A stretch of DNA of 64,000 nucleotides from Pandoraea fibrosis (GCF_000807775.2 NZ_CP047385.1:2852001-2916000), one strand, 5' to 3'; positions 44,814 to 54,238 are shown, counted from the stretch's first letter. Numbers and translations are program-made. The notes: generated by a model from the letters alone, not told the origin.

Positions 44814-46532
44814 ATGACTCGTCCCCGCCCACTCCCCGAGTTTGTCGCACGGCTGCACAGCCTGACGGATCAATGGCCGATGGCTGCATGGTGGCACCGC
44901 TTCGTCGAAATCGGTTTGGCCAGCGTAGTGATCAACGTTTTCGGCCTGGCGACGCCGCTGTTCTCGATGCTCGTGTACGACAAGGTCATCGGCAACAACA
45001 TTCCCGATACGCTTTACGGTCTGCTTATCGGCATGGTGTTGTGCGTTGGTCTGGACTGTGTGCTGCGCCTGATTCGAGCGTTCTATGTCGAGCAGATCGC
45101 GTGGCGCGCCGACATCGAGATGGATCAGCGCCTCGTCAGTAACATTTTCAACCAGCGCAAAGGCCTGACTTACGCTTCCGGCGCGTTGATCAGCCGTTAT
45201 CGAGACCTCATGGTTAGCCGTGAGGTGCTCACTTCCAGTTATATGTTGGCGATCGCCGACATGCCATTTCTGGTGCTCTACCTTGTCGCGCTCGGCATTA
45301 TCGGGGGCTACATCGTGCTGGTGCCCTGCGTGATCGGCGGGATACTCGTCGCCGTCAATTTGCTGCTCAAGCAACCCGTCACTGCCTACAGCACACGGGC
45401 GCGACAGGAAGATGCCGCCAAGCTCGCGCTACTTAGCGAGATCACCACTCAGGGTGACCAGATCAAGGTCAGCCCGTGGCGCAATGACTTCACGCAGCGC
45501 TGGACGGGGCTAGCCGAGAAGGTCGCGTTAAGCCGTAGCAAGATGCGGTTCTGGCAAGCGATTGGCTACACCTCGATCGCCGACGGTGGTTTGCTCATCT
45601 GGGTGGCGACCTTGACCCTTGGCGTGTTGATGGTCGATGGCAACACCCTGACGATCGGGGCATTGACGGCGTGCTCGCTGTTGTCCAGTCGTGCCGCCTC
45701 GCTGCTGGGAGGCGTGTTGCTGGTCATCGAGCGTTTCGAGATGCTACGCCGAACGCGACATGAGTTCGATACGATGATGACCTCCGCCAGTTCACCGGTG
45801 TCTCAGGAAGACATCGCAGAAATGCCCGCTCCGGAGACGGTGCGCGGGGAAGTTCGCGCCACCCAGGTGCACTTCCAGTTTCCCGGGCGCACCAAGCCGT
45901 CGTTGCAAGGCGTCGACCTTGTGATCCGGGCTGGCGAGCGCATCGGCATCGTGGGTAACAACGGATCGGGTAAGAGTACCTTGCTACGCTGTCTTGCCGG
46001 CGTCATCGAGCCGACGCAAGGCACGCTGACGCTGGATGGCGCGACACTGACCCGATACCCGGTCGATTGGCGTGCGCGGTGGCTGGCGTACAAGCCCCAG
46101 GATCCCCACCTTTACGAGGGGACGCTGGCGTTCAATCTACGCAGTCCCGATGCCACAGCGGACACGAAGACCCTTTGGGCCGCGATACATGTGGCCGGCA
46201 TCGACAAAATGATCGAGCGTGCCACGCTGACCCTGGATAGTCCGATCACCTCGGGCGGTGTCAACCTTTCGGGCGGACAACGTCAAGCCGTTGCGCTCGC
46301 CAGAGCGTTAGCCACCGGGGCGGACTTCCTTTTGCTCGACGAGCCGACCGCAGGGCTGGATCAGGACGCCGAACGCGGCATTATTGAGCGTCTGCTGCCC
46401 TTTTGCGAAGACAAGACGTTAGTCGTCTGCACGCATAGCCTGGAGCTGCTCAAGAAAATGGATCGACTGATCGTGGTGCAGGACGGGCGCATTCTGGCCG
46501 ACGGATTGACGCGAGAGGTACTGGTGGCTTGA
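44814..46532 (+). CDS. Type I secretion ABC transporter of the adhesin (SiiF-like)
   Basis: A 572-residue exporter with a membrane domain (about residues 25-300, five or six helices) and a nucleotide-binding domain (about 340-572). Walker A is GNNGSGKSTLL, the signature is NLSGGQRQAVALARALA and Walker B is FLLLDEPTAGLD. There is no C39 peptidase domain at the N-terminus, so the substrate is not processed at a double-glycine leader. It starts 1 bp after the adhesin stop codon and is the last clear member of the secretion operon. It would power export of the adhesin together with the HlyD- and TolC-like proteins. Confidence 0.93.
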   Translation: MTRPRPLPEFVARLHSLTDQWPMAAWWHRFVEIGLASVVINVFGLATPLFSMLVYDKVIGNNIPDTLYGLLIGMVLCVGLDCVLRLIRAFYVEQIAWRADIEMDQRLVSNIFNQRKGLTYASGALISRYRDLMVSREVLTSSYMLAIADMPFLVLYLVALGIIGGYIVLVPCVIGGILVAVNLLLKQPVTAYSTRARQEDAAKLALLSEITTQGDQIKVSPWRNDFTQRWTGLAEKVALSRSKMRFWQAIGYTSIADGGLLIWVATLTLGVLMVDGNTLTIGALTACSLLSSRAASLLGGVLLVIERFEMLRRTRHEFDTMMTSASSPVSQEDIAEMPAPETVRGEVRATQVHFQFPGRTKPSLQGVDLVIRAGERIGIVGNNGSGKSTLLRCLAGVIEPTQGTLTLDGATLTRYPVDWRARWLAYKPQDPHLYEGTLAFNLRSPDATADTKTLWAAIHVAGIDKMIERATLTLDSPITSGGVNLSGGQRQAVALARALATGADFLLLDEPTAGLDQDAERGIIERLLPFCEDKTLVVCTHSLELLKKMDRLIVVQDGRILADGLTREVLVA

Positions 46533-46576
46533 GGGTGCTCGGACCGCTAGTAATTGACCTGCGAATTGAATGAAGC

Positions 46577-46807
46577 ATGACTAAGACGTTGTATCGACGG
46601 AGGTATCCCCAACGCCTCAGGATGTGGGGCGCGACGTTCGGGGCCGGTAAATCTATGGGTAAAGGGCACAACAACGAAGTCCGACGTGAACCTCTCCTGC
46701 CTCGGCGCAGAGCCTGGTATGTCTGGTGGGCCGTCGTTGCGACAGTCGCCGCCTTGATCGGAGCGATTCCGGTGGTTCACGCATACCTCCTGAAGGTGCT
46801 TGGGTGA
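46577..46807 (+). CDS. Putative small single-pass membrane protein
   Basis: An open frame of 76 residues with a basic N-terminal half and one clear hydrophobic helix near the end (WYVWWAVVATVAALIGAIPVVHAYLL). It lies 44 bp after the ABC transporter on the same strand, so it could be the last gene of the operon. The ribosome-binding site is poor for the ATG at 46577; the internal ATG at 46655 would leave a 50-residue protein. I do not recognise a family, and it may be chance. Confidence 0.42.
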   Translation: MTKTLYRRRYPQRLRMWGATFGAGKSMGKGHNNEVRREPLLPRRRAWYVWWAVVATVAALIGAIPVVHAYLLKVLG

Positions 46808-47098
46808 GCGGCAACCCCGGCCCCCCTCAAGGCCGGTCGGTAAACGGTATTCCACGCCGGCACGCTTAGTGGCATTGCCAATACCGATTCGTGCACCTCG
46901 TTTGTGCGCAGTGAGGAACGAGCCGCATGTGAAGCAAATGGCTCGGCGCCTCCTCACATCCAGCACGCGCGACCTATACTTTTTGAATGTTCTCATTCGC
47001 GAGAAGGAGGCGCATGTGTGCCCAATGGATTTCGCCGAACATCACGCGTAATCACGCATCCAACCCCTGCCTGTTTCTTTTCGTATGAGGAGAACATC

Positions 47099-47308
47099 AT
47101 GGCCCGCAAATACATCGATTGCCGGGAATTTCCGAGCGATACGAACTGCTCCGTCGCACTCAGTGCCGATTCCGAAAGCGAGTTGCTGGAGGCGGCCGTG
47201 CAGCATGCGGTCACGGTTCACAAGCATGCCGATTCGCCGGAACTGCGCTCACAACTGAAGACGCTTTTCCATGACGGGACCCCGCCAGTCGACGCGCCGC
47301 GTCATTGA
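47099..47308 (+). CDS. DUF1059 small protein
   Basis: A 69-residue protein starting MARKYIDCREFPSDTNCSVA and continuing SESELLEAAVQHAVTVHKHAD, the typical DUF1059 pattern with two cysteines spaced for metal or redox chemistry. GAGGAGA lies just before the ATG at 47099, which decides the start within a longer open frame. Members are small soluble proteins of unknown function that are common in proteobacteria and archaea. It stands alone between the adhesin operon and the Liv importer. Confidence 0.85.
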   Translation: MARKYIDCREFPSDTNCSVALSADSESELLEAAVQHAVTVHKHADSPELRSQLKTLFHDGTPPVDAPRH

Positions 47309-47466
47309 GAACGTATTCGTTCTTTTGCTGAGACTCTGCGCGGCGCCTGTCGCGCAGATAAGGATGTGAAGCGTTGCGCATATATGCAAAGCGCTGGAAA
47401 TTGGTTATCGGCGCATGGGACTGGAGCAGATAATTCGCGGCTTCTGTCTTTTGTCTGGATCACCGT

Positions 47467-48693
47467 ATGTCCGTGTCTCGTTTCCTGACCCGTATGGCGC
47501 ATGCCACGGGAGCCGCCTCGCTTGCTGCGACGCTTTTTCTGACGGGTGGTGCGGCGCTTGCGGCCACGGATGTCGTTACCATCGGTGCCCCATTGCCTGT
47601 GACCGGGGCTCTCTCGCCCGAGGGCACGAAGCTTCGGCAGGGCTATGACCTCTGGGTGGAACGCGTCAATGCGCAGGGCGGCATTCAGGTGGGCAACAAG
47701 CGTCTGCCGGTCAAGCTTGTGTTCGCCGACTACCAGTCGAATACGCCGCGCGCCGTGCAACTGACCGAGCGCCTGATTACCGAAGACAAGGTCGACTTCC
47801 TGTTCTCGCCGTTCGGCTCCGGTGCCACGAAAGCGGCCAGTACCGTCGCCGAGCGCTATCAGGTGCCGATGATTGCCTCGTCGGCATCGTCCAACGAAGT
47901 GTTCGATCAGGGCTATAAGAACCTGTTCGGCATCTATACCGACAACAGCACGTTGAGTGAGCCGCTCGCCGAACTCGTGCACGACAAGATTCCGAACGCC
48001 AAGCGCGTTGCGATCCTGGCGCGTAATGACTTGTACCCCCTCTCGCTGGCGAGGGAGTTCGAGAAGTCGGCGGTCAAACGCGGCTTGCAGATCGTCTACT
48101 CGCAGCGCTACCAGATCGGCTCACTCGATCACTCGGCAGAAGTCACCGAGATCAAGGCTGCGCGTCCGGATTGGATCATCGTCACGGGGTATATCAACGA
48201 TCTGATTCTCGTGCGCAAGCAGATGGCCGACCAGAAGCTTGGCGCACCGGCGGTCACGATGATCAACGGCCCGGCTTACGACGAGTGGATCGACGCGGTG
48301 GGCAAGCCGTTGGCCAATAACGTCACTACGGCAAGCTGGTTCCATCCGGTGTTGGCCTATCAATCGACCGACGTGTTCGGCTCGACGGCCGCGTTCGTCC
48401 GTGCGTTCCAGGGCAAATACCATAGCCTGCCAGACTTCACGCAGGCGTCGGGCGCTGGGGTAGGCGTGGTCTTGCAGCAGGCGATCGAACGAGCAGGTAC
48501 GCTCGATCGTGAGACGGTGCGCGAGGCGTTGCGCAAGGGCGGTTTCAAGACGTTCTTCGGGACGATCTCGTTTGCGCCCTCGGGCATTGCAAACTCGTAC
48601 ACGCCGCCGGTCTTCCAGGTGCAGGGCGGCCAGGTGCGCGTTATCTACCCCGCCAATATCCGCGCGACCGAATTCCGCGTCGGTGTGCAATAA
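47467..48693 (+). CDS. Liv-type ABC importer, periplasmic substrate-binding protein
   Basis: A 408-residue binding protein of the branched-chain amino acid/amide family. Signal peptide ends TGGAALA-ATD near residue 33. The mature protein has the LivK-type fold: TIGAPLPVTGALSPEG, GYDLWVERVNAQGG, DKVDFLFSPFGSGATKA, MIASSASSNEV and a second lobe with VAILARNDLYPLSLAREFEK. It is the first gene of a five-gene cluster (binding protein, two permeases, two ATPases) with spacings of 18 bp, 34 bp and two ATGA overlaps. The ligand could be a branched amino acid, an amide or an aromatic acid; sequence alone does not tell, and the isomerase-like gene downstream hints at aromatics. Confidence 0.93.
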   Translation: MSVSRFLTRMAHATGAASLAATLFLTGGAALAATDVVTIGAPLPVTGALSPEGTKLRQGYDLWVERVNAQGGIQVGNKRLPVKLVFADYQSNTPRAVQLTERLITEDKVDFLFSPFGSGATKAASTVAERYQVPMIASSASSNEVFDQGYKNLFGIYTDNSTLSEPLAELVHDKIPNAKRVAILARNDLYPLSLAREFEKSAVKRGLQIVYSQRYQIGSLDHSAEVTEIKAARPDWIIVTGYINDLILVRKQMADQKLGAPAVTMINGPAYDEWIDAVGKPLANNVTTASWFHPVLAYQSTDVFGSTAAFVRAFQGKYHSLPDFTQASGAGVGVVLQQAIERAGTLDRETVREALRKGGFKTFFGTISFAPSGIANSYTPPVFQVQGGQVRVIYPANIRATEFRVGVQ

Positions 48694-48711
48694 CCGTTCG
48701 GGCGCAGTGCG

Positions 48712-49578
48712 ATGTTGTCCGCGCAGATCGTTGCCAACGGCCTGATATTGGGCTGTCTTTACGCGAGCATCGCCGCTGGATTTTCGTTGGTCTGGGGCGT
48801 GCTCAATATCATTAACCTGCTGCACGGTTCGTTCATCGTGCTGGGCGCCTACCTGGCGTTTTACGCGCAGCGTGAGTTTGGCATCGACCCGTTCGTCTTT
48901 GCGCCGTTGGCTGGCGTGACGTTGTTCGGGCTCGGGCTGATCGTGCAGAAACTGGCGATCAACCGGGTGCTGGGGCGGCCGGTGTTGCTGACGCTCACGC
49001 TGACATTCGGCCTCAATCTCGCTTTCGGCGATGCGATGATCGAGGCGTTTAGCGCCGACTACCGCAAGGTCAATCTCACGCATGACTTCGGTTTGCTGAC
49101 GCTGCCTGGTGTCGTGCTGCCGCTCGACCGTGTGGCGGTGGCAGCGGAATCTCTCGCGATCACGGCCTTGTTGTGGTTGTTACTGCGCTTCACGAAGCTG
49201 GGCCGCACCATCGTTGCTGTACGCATGGATGCCGAGGCCGCATCGCTCATGGGGGTGAAGACCGCGGCTGTCTTTTCGCTCGCGTTTGCCATCGCGGCCT
49301 TCACGGCTGGGGCGTCTGGCGCATTGCTGGCGGTGATCTTCCCGATCTCGCCGCTCATGGCTGCCGGATATCTGGGCAAGTCGTTCGTGGTCTGTATTTT
49401 GGGCGGGCTGGGTAGCGTGCCGGGCGCGATTGCCGGCGGACTGGTGCTCGGACTGGTCGAGAGTGTCTCGTCGGCGGTGTTTGGTCCCGCGTACACCACC
49501 ACCGTTTCCTTCGTGCTGTTGCTGCTCTTGCTCTATGTCCGCCCGGGCGGCATGTTCGGCAGGAAGAGCTTTGCCTGA
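48712..49578 (+). CDS. Liv-type ABC importer permease (LivH-like)
   Basis: A 288-residue inner-membrane permease with about eight helices. Family features include ANGLILGCLYASIAAGFSLV at the N-terminus, WGVLNIINLLHGSFIVLGAY, a conserved cytoplasmic loop (TKLGRTIVAVRMDAEAASLM, the coupling region) and YLGKSFVVCILGGLGSVPGA near residues 222-241. It would pair with the LivM-like permease encoded next to it to form the translocation pore. Confidence 0.93.
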   Translation: MLSAQIVANGLILGCLYASIAAGFSLVWGVLNIINLLHGSFIVLGAYLAFYAQREFGIDPFVFAPLAGVTLFGLGLIVQKLAINRVLGRPVLLTLTLTFGLNLAFGDAMIEAFSADYRKVNLTHDFGLLTLPGVVLPLDRVAVAAESLAITALLWLLLRFTKLGRTIVAVRMDAEAASLMGVKTAAVFSLAFAIAAFTAGASGALLAVIFPISPLMAAGYLGKSFVVCILGGLGSVPGAIAGGLVLGLVESVSSAVFGPAYTTTVSFVLLLLLLYVRPGGMFGRKSFA

Positions 49579-49612
49579 TGCCGGGCTAGCCGATATCTCT
49601 GTAACTGTCTCA

Positions 49613-50584
49613 ATGACTAAATCGAAGCTACTGGGCCCGGCGGGGCTGGTCGTGGCGCTGGCGCTCGCGGCGGTGGGGATCGCCTTGGACGGCGGCCCAT
49701 ATTGGATTCGGCTTGCCACCACGTTTGCGATGTACGGCACGTTGGCGCTGTCGTGGAACATCATCGGCGGCATGGCCGGGTATCCGTCTTTCGCGAGCGC
49801 GGCGTTCTTCGGGCTGGGCGCCTACACAGGCGGGATTCTGGTGACGCATGGCTGGCCGCTTGCGGCTGCGGTGCTCGGCGCGGCTGTGACGACGGGGGCC
49901 GTGGCGGCGCTGCTGGGTCTGCTTGTGTTGCATCTGCGCGGACATTACTTCGCCATTGCGAGTCTGATGATTACCGAGGCGTTTCGTGAGATATCCAACA
50001 ATGCCGGTGATCTGACCGGCGGCGGCATGGGGCTGACGTTGCCCATGCCGGCGGGTGACGCACTCTCGCACGCGCGCCTTTTCCTGTTCGCCATGACGCT
50101 GTGCTGTGTGGGCGCAGCGATTGCCTGCGCGCTGATTTCGCGGGCGCGGCTTGGCGTCGCGTTGCGGTGCATTGCGCAAAATGAAGCGGCGGCGCTGACC
50201 ATCGGCATCGATGTCCGTCGGGCCAAGAATCTGGCGTTCGCCTATTCGAGCTGTTTTGCGGGCGCTGCCGGTGCGGTCTATGCCGCGTGGGTCGGCTATA
50301 TCGATCCGAATGATGTGTTCGACGTCATGCTGGCGGTCAAACCGCTCGTGATGGTGTTGCTCGGCGGCGCGGCCGTCTGGGTCGGTCCGCTGGTTGGCGC
50401 ATTGGTCTTCATCGCTTTCGAAGAACTGGTGTGGCGCAACATGCTGCACTTCCACAGCGGCCTGTTGGGGCTTTTCATCGCATTGCTGGTGATCTATTTC
50501 CCAGGTGGTCTGGCCGGTGTGTCGGGCTGGTTCGGCGCTCGCTGGCGCCGGCTGGGTCTGACGTCTTCACGGAGTACGGCATGA
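49613..50584 (+). CDS. Liv-type ABC importer permease (LivM-like)
   Basis: A 323-residue permease starting MTKSKLLGPAGLVVALALA, with about ten helices. LivM features are LATTFAMYGTLALSWNIIGG, GYPSFASAAFFGLGAYTGGI, HLRGHYFAIASLMITEAFRE and the coupling loop RARLGVALRCIAQNEAAALT. The ATG at 49613 was chosen over an earlier in-frame start that overlaps livH. Its stop overlaps the next gene's start as ATGA. Confidence 0.92.
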   Translation: MTKSKLLGPAGLVVALALAAVGIALDGGPYWIRLATTFAMYGTLALSWNIIGGMAGYPSFASAAFFGLGAYTGGILVTHGWPLAAAVLGAAVTTGAVAALLGLLVLHLRGHYFAIASLMITEAFREISNNAGDLTGGGMGLTLPMPAGDALSHARLFLFAMTLCCVGAAIACALISRARLGVALRCIAQNEAAALTIGIDVRRAKNLAFAYSSCFAGAAGAVYAAWVGYIDPNDVFDVMLAVKPLVMVLLGGAAVWVGPLVGALVFIAFEELVWRNMLHFHSGLLGLFIALLVIYFPGGLAGVSGWFGARWRRLGLTSSRSTA

Positions 50585-51333
50585 GCGATCTGCTGACGCT
50601 CGAGGGCGTTACACACCGGTTCGGTGGCGTGGTGGCGGCGCGCGATGTTTCCTTTTCTCTGCGACCCGGCGAGATCGTCGGACTCATTGGGCCCAACGGT
50701 GCGGGCAAGACGACACTGATCAATCTCGTGACCGGCGTTATCAAGCCCAGCGCCGGCAGTATTCATTTTGAAGGGCAACGCATCTCGGGCTTGCCGCCGC
50801 ATCGGATTGCGCGCAGTGGCATTGCTCGCACCTATCAGATCGTGCAGCCATTCCCTGCGATGACGGTCCTCGAGAATGTCGAGGCGGCCGCGTTATTTGG
50901 TGGTGGGGCAGCGTCGCGGGCTGAAGCGAGTCGTCGGGCGCAGGAAAGCCTCGAGACCTGTGGCCTGGGGGATATTGCCGAGGCGAACGCCGGGGCGCTA
51001 TCGCTTGCCGAGCGCAAACGACTCGAATTCGCCAAGGCGCTCGCGTTGCGGCCACGCCTGTTGCTGCTCGATGAGGTCAACGCGGGTCTCAATGCGTCGG
51101 AACTGGACGAGGCGATCGCGCTCACGCGCCGGCTGGCGGCGCAGGGCGTGACGATTTTGCTGGTGGAGCATCTGATGCGGCTGGTGCTGCAGGTCTGCGA
51201 CCGGATTCTGGTGTTGCATCAGGGCGCGTTGATCGCCGACGGGGCGCCGGCGCAGATTGTCGAGAACGACGCTGTGATCGCGGCCTATCTGGGGCAGCGG
51301 TATCAGTGTCGCAAGCGCGAGGGTACGTCATGA
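50581..51333 (+). CDS. Liv-type ABC importer ATPase 1 (LivG-like)
   Basis: A 250-residue ATP-binding subunit: Walker A GPNGAGKTTLI near residue 40, a LivG-typical HRIARSGIARTYQIVQPF, signature LSLAERKRLEFAKALA (LSLAE in place of LSGGQ, a usual LivG variant), Walker B LLLLDEVNAGL and switch histidine in LVEHLM. The start at 50581 and the stop at 51333 both overlap the neighbouring genes by 4 bp, so the complex is probably made with balanced stoichiometry. In the Walker B region, asparagine (EVNAGL) replaces the usual proline. Confidence 0.93.
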   Translation: MSDLLTLEGVTHRFGGVVAARDVSFSLRPGEIVGLIGPNGAGKTTLINLVTGVIKPSAGSIHFEGQRISGLPPHRIARSGIARTYQIVQPFPAMTVLENVEAAALFGGGAASRAEASRRAQESLETCGLGDIAEANAGALSLAERKRLEFAKALALRPRLLLLDEVNAGLNASELDEAIALTRRLAAQGVTILLVEHLMRLVLQVCDRILVLHQGALIADGAPAQIVENDAVIAAYLGQRYQCRKREGTS

Positions 51334-52058
51334 CGCAGCCATTGTTGCGTGTTTCGTCACTTGGCGGTGGCTACGGGGACGTGAAGGTGCTGCACGACGT
51401 GTCGTTGTCGCTCGCGGCTGGCGATCTTGCCTGCATCGTCGGTTCCAACGGCGCGGGCAAGAGCACATTGTTGCGAACGCTGGCCGGACTGCAGAGGCCG
51501 TTTGCAGGCACGGTGCACTTCCGGGGTGTCGAAACTGGCGGCTGGCAGGCGCCTCGGGTGGCAGCGCAAGGACTGGTGCTCGTGCCGGAGGGACGACGTC
51601 TTTTCGCGGGGCTGAGCGTGGAGCAGAACCTGATGATGGGGGCGCATCTGCGCAGCGACGGGCGCGATGCTGTCCGAACGTCACTAAGCGATGTATACGC
51701 GCTGTTTCCCCGGTTGCACGAGCGTCGGCGGCAGGAAGCGACCACGCTCTCGGGGGGCGAGCAGCAGATGTGTGCGGTCGGCCGGGGGCTGATGGCTGCA
51801 CCGGCCTTGCTGATGATCGACGAGTTATCTCTGGGGCTGGCACCCGCGATGGTCGATCTGTTGGTAGCGGCGCTAAGTGAAGTGAATCGCCGCGGTACGG
51901 GCTTGCTGGTCGTGGAGCAGGACGTTGGCGTTGCGCTGGAACTGGCGCGTCATGGTTTCGTGCTCGACCACGGCACGATCACTCGCAGCGGGGCGTCTGA
52001 CGCACTGTTACGCGACCCCGCCATCGGGGCGGCTTATCTGGGTCTCGCGGCCGGCTAG
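51330..52058 (+). CDS. Liv-type ABC importer ATPase 2 (LivF-like)
   Basis: A 242-residue ATP-binding subunit: SSLGGGYGDVKVLHDVSLSL, Walker A GSNGAGKSTLL near residue 37, LVLVPEGRRLFAGLSVEQNL, signature LSGGEQQMCAVGRGLM and Walker B LMIDELSLGLAP. The sequence LVPEGRRLFAGLSV is typical of LivF. It is the last gene of the importer cluster, and the isomerase-like gene follows after 97 bp. Confidence 0.93.
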   Translation: MTQPLLRVSSLGGGYGDVKVLHDVSLSLAAGDLACIVGSNGAGKSTLLRTLAGLQRPFAGTVHFRGVETGGWQAPRVAAQGLVLVPEGRRLFAGLSVEQNLMMGAHLRSDGRDAVRTSLSDVYALFPRLHERRRQEATTLSGGEQQMCAVGRGLMAAPALLMIDELSLGLAPAMVDLLVAALSEVNRRGTGLLVVEQDVGVALELARHGFVLDHGTITRSGASDALLRDPAIGAAYLGLAAG

Positions 52059-52155
52059 GCGGCTGTACGTCGGCGTTGTGCACGGGCTTTGCATGACGCC
52101 GATGCCATGATTTTTCGCCTTTTAGTGTTCTTCGCATTCGACAGGAAATATCGCC

Positions 52156-52794
52156 ATGACCACGCAAATCCACGACTCGCACGAGGCGAGCCCTGTGCGT
52201 AAATCGATCGACTTCTATTTCAGCTTCATTTCCCTGTGGTCCTACATCGGCAGCGAGCCGTTTCAGGCGTTGGTCGAGCGCCAGCAGTTGCAGGTCAACT
52301 ACAAGCCGATGGATCTCTACCAGGTCTTTCAGGCGACGGGCGGCAAGCCTCCGCATGAACGTCCGCCTGCACGACAGGCCTATCGGCTTGCCGAGATGGC
52401 ACGCTGGCAGGCCATTCGCGGCATACCGCTCAACGTATCGCCGAAGCACTATCCGGTACAGCCGTCACACGGACACCGCATGTTGCTCGCCGCGCAGGCG
52501 GATGGAGAGGACGTTAGCCGCTTCCTGCATCTGGCCCTGCGGGGCGTATGGGCCGATGAACTGAACGTTGAAGACCCCGACACGATTCGACGTCTGGCCG
52601 ATCAGGCTGGTCTCGACGGGGCAGGGCTTTACGACATCGCAGCGGAACAGGTGTGGGTCGATCAGGAGGCGGCGCTTACGCAAGAGGCGCTGGCTCGTAA
52701 TGTGTTCGGCGCGCCGTTCTACTTCTACCGAGACGAGCCATTCTGGGGGCAGGACCGGCTGGAGTTGCTTGAACGGGCGATTGGGCTTGGGTGA
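52156..52794 (+). CDS. 2-hydroxychromene-2-carboxylate isomerase-like protein (DsbA/GST-kappa fold)
   Basis: A 212-residue soluble protein of the thioredoxin-like isomerase family: IDFYFSFISLWSYIGSEPFQ at the N-terminus (SYIGS at the glutathione-binding site), an all-alpha insert (ARQAYRLAEMARWQAIRGIP) and the C-terminal NVFGAPFYFYRDEPFWGQDR. Characterised relatives (NahD) use glutathione to isomerise hydroxychromene carboxylates in naphthalene catabolism, but many members act on unknown substrates. Its place behind the importer suggests use of an imported aromatic compound; this is weak inference. Confidence 0.88.
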   Translation: MTTQIHDSHEASPVRKSIDFYFSFISLWSYIGSEPFQALVERQQLQVNYKPMDLYQVFQATGGKPPHERPPARQAYRLAEMARWQAIRGIPLNVSPKHYPVQPSHGHRMLLAAQADGEDVSRFLHLALRGVWADELNVEDPDTIRRLADQAGLDGAGLYDIAAEQVWVDQEAALTQEALARNVFGAPFYFYRDEPFWGQDRLELLERAIGLG

Positions 52795-52838
52795 AGGGGC
52801 GTGTTTTCTACGACCATGGCAAGCAGGCATTCTTGCTG

Positions 52839-52865
52839 CGGCGAGATTCGAATACACGGAAGGGG
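52839..52865. repeat. Imperfect copy of the tRNA-Ser 3' end (att-like site)
   Basis: This 27-bp stretch matches 55680-55706, the T-arm and variable-arm part of the tRNA-Ser(UGA) gene, at 24 of 27 positions and in the same orientation. The two copies bracket the AT-richer segment 52866-55679. It looks like one end of an integrated element that used the tRNA gene as attachment site. No integrase gene remains. Confidence 0.6.
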
Positions 52866-53071
52866 GCCCTCTTCCTTTTTTGATGCAGCGGCGGCTGACG
52901 TCGGTGGCACTGAGGGGGGAGTGTAACCATACGCGGCCAACGTGGCAGCGGTACGCGGAATCCTCCGCGATTGCCACGTGAGGGCATCAACGGCTAACTT
53001 CACAGAATTACTAAGATGTACGATATATTCTTCGGGAATTCATGATTCGCTATAGATGAACCGGAGGGAGT

Positions 53072-54238
53072 GTGTCAAAGAACTACAAGTGGCTAAGAAA
53101 TGGGGGCGGCAGAAAGGTCAATGTGAGTACACCCATGTCATGGAGTGCCCGTATCTCCACTGCTCGAGATTTTCTTGACCTGGTCTTTAAGATCGTAGTT
53201 GTGCTACTTCCTTTCCAAGGCATTGTGCTGTTTTTCTACTTAAACGGCATTGGGCGGCCGGATCTATTCTGGCCGACATTGTCTTCGGCCGCGGGTTTCT
53301 TCTCGCTCATACAGACTGCATTGGTGCTTGCCGGTCTCGTATTGTTCTGTCTTGCAACGCCTTCCATTATTGCAGCGCAGTTAAGCAGCTCATATATCAA
53401 TGGGCAAAAAATGCCCATGCAAGCCTCTCTATTAATGATAGCTCCGGGCTTTGGCGCGTCGGTCGTGTACGGTATCCATTCCGTATTTCGAGCATATGAC
53501 TACTCCATAAATCTAAGTTCTTATTGGAGTACGGGGGCTGCGTGTCTGATGCTCCTCGTTGCGTTTGGGGTCGTCTATGCAAGTCCAAGTTGGTTCCCAA
53601 TTCTCACGGTTGACGAAAAGAAGTCGAAAAAGGCGAGGCTTTGGTGGTCTCTGCTCCGCGTCGGAATCGCCGGAGTCGCTGCTATTTATTCACTTATTGC
53701 GGTATTAGGGGCGACACTTTTTGCAAAGATCATCGGAGTCATTGATGGACCTAACATCGTGGTCACGATTTTCACGATGTTGGCCTGCTCTCTGCCTGGG
53801 GCGCTTTATCTCGTTGGTATCAGCCGAGGGCAGACCGTCGCCCGTTCAGTTGCTGCGGCGGTGTTCTTTGGCGCCGCCATCTTGATGCCCGTATTTTTTG
53901 TTGCGCGCAGTGCATTGCTTGCCTTCGCATTTTTTACACTTACCACGGTGGGGGTGGTTGATCGTGAGCAGCGCGACTTTGCTGTTTACGACAGTTCAAA
54001 GCGAGCAATGTTAAAGAAGCTAGGTTTCGAGGCAGAGGACGTGTTTGTAAAGGGATTTGTCCGGTTTCAGTTCGGAGATATAAAGCTCCTGTGCGTGGAT
54101 GCCTTTGATCCAACGAAGACTGGGGTTGCCGATATGTTCCTTAACCGACGTGGCGAAAGTGCTCTTTCAGAGTTGCCCAAGACGGCATGTGCTGTATTGG
54201 GCAAAGACGAAATTAGGGTTGTGCAATTGCCAAAATAA
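53072..54238 (+). CDS. Polytopic membrane protein of unknown function
   Basis: A 388-residue protein with about seven hydrophobic segments between residues 30 and 290 (for example IVVVLLPFQGIVLFFYLNGI, LIQTALVLAGLVLFCLATP, LARSALLAFAFFTLTTV-like) and a soluble C-terminal domain of about 95 residues (from DREQRDFAVYDSSKRAML). The start is GTG at 53072 with GGAGGGAG in front. Base composition and codon use are AT-richer than in the flanking Liv and housekeeping genes, consistent with recent acquisition. I do not recognise the family. It lies within the segment bracketed by the two tRNA-Ser-like repeats. Confidence 0.8.
   Translation: MSKNYKWLRNGGGRKVNVSTPMSWSARISTARDFLDLVFKIVVVLLPFQGIVLFFYLNGIGRPDLFWPTLSSAAGFFSLIQTALVLAGLVLFCLATPSIIAAQLSSSYINGQKMPMQASLLMIAPGFGASVVYGIHSVFRAYDYSINLSSYWSTGAACLMLLVAFGVVYASPSWFPILTVDEKKSKKARLWWSLLRVGIAGVAAIYSLIAVLGATLFAKIIGVIDGPNIVVTIFTMLACSLPGALYLVGISRGQTVARSVAAAVFFGAAILMPVFFVARSALLAFAFFTLTTVGVVDREQRDFAVYDSSKRAMLKKLGFEAEDVFVKGFVRFQFGDIKLLCVDAFDPTKTGVADMFLNRRGESALSELPKTACAVLGKDEIRVVQLPK

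Noticed and set aside
46904..47098. N-terminal extension of the DUF1059 gene
   Set aside because: The extra 65 residues have no family similarity, and a clear GAGGAGA ribosome-binding site stands before the ATG at 47099.
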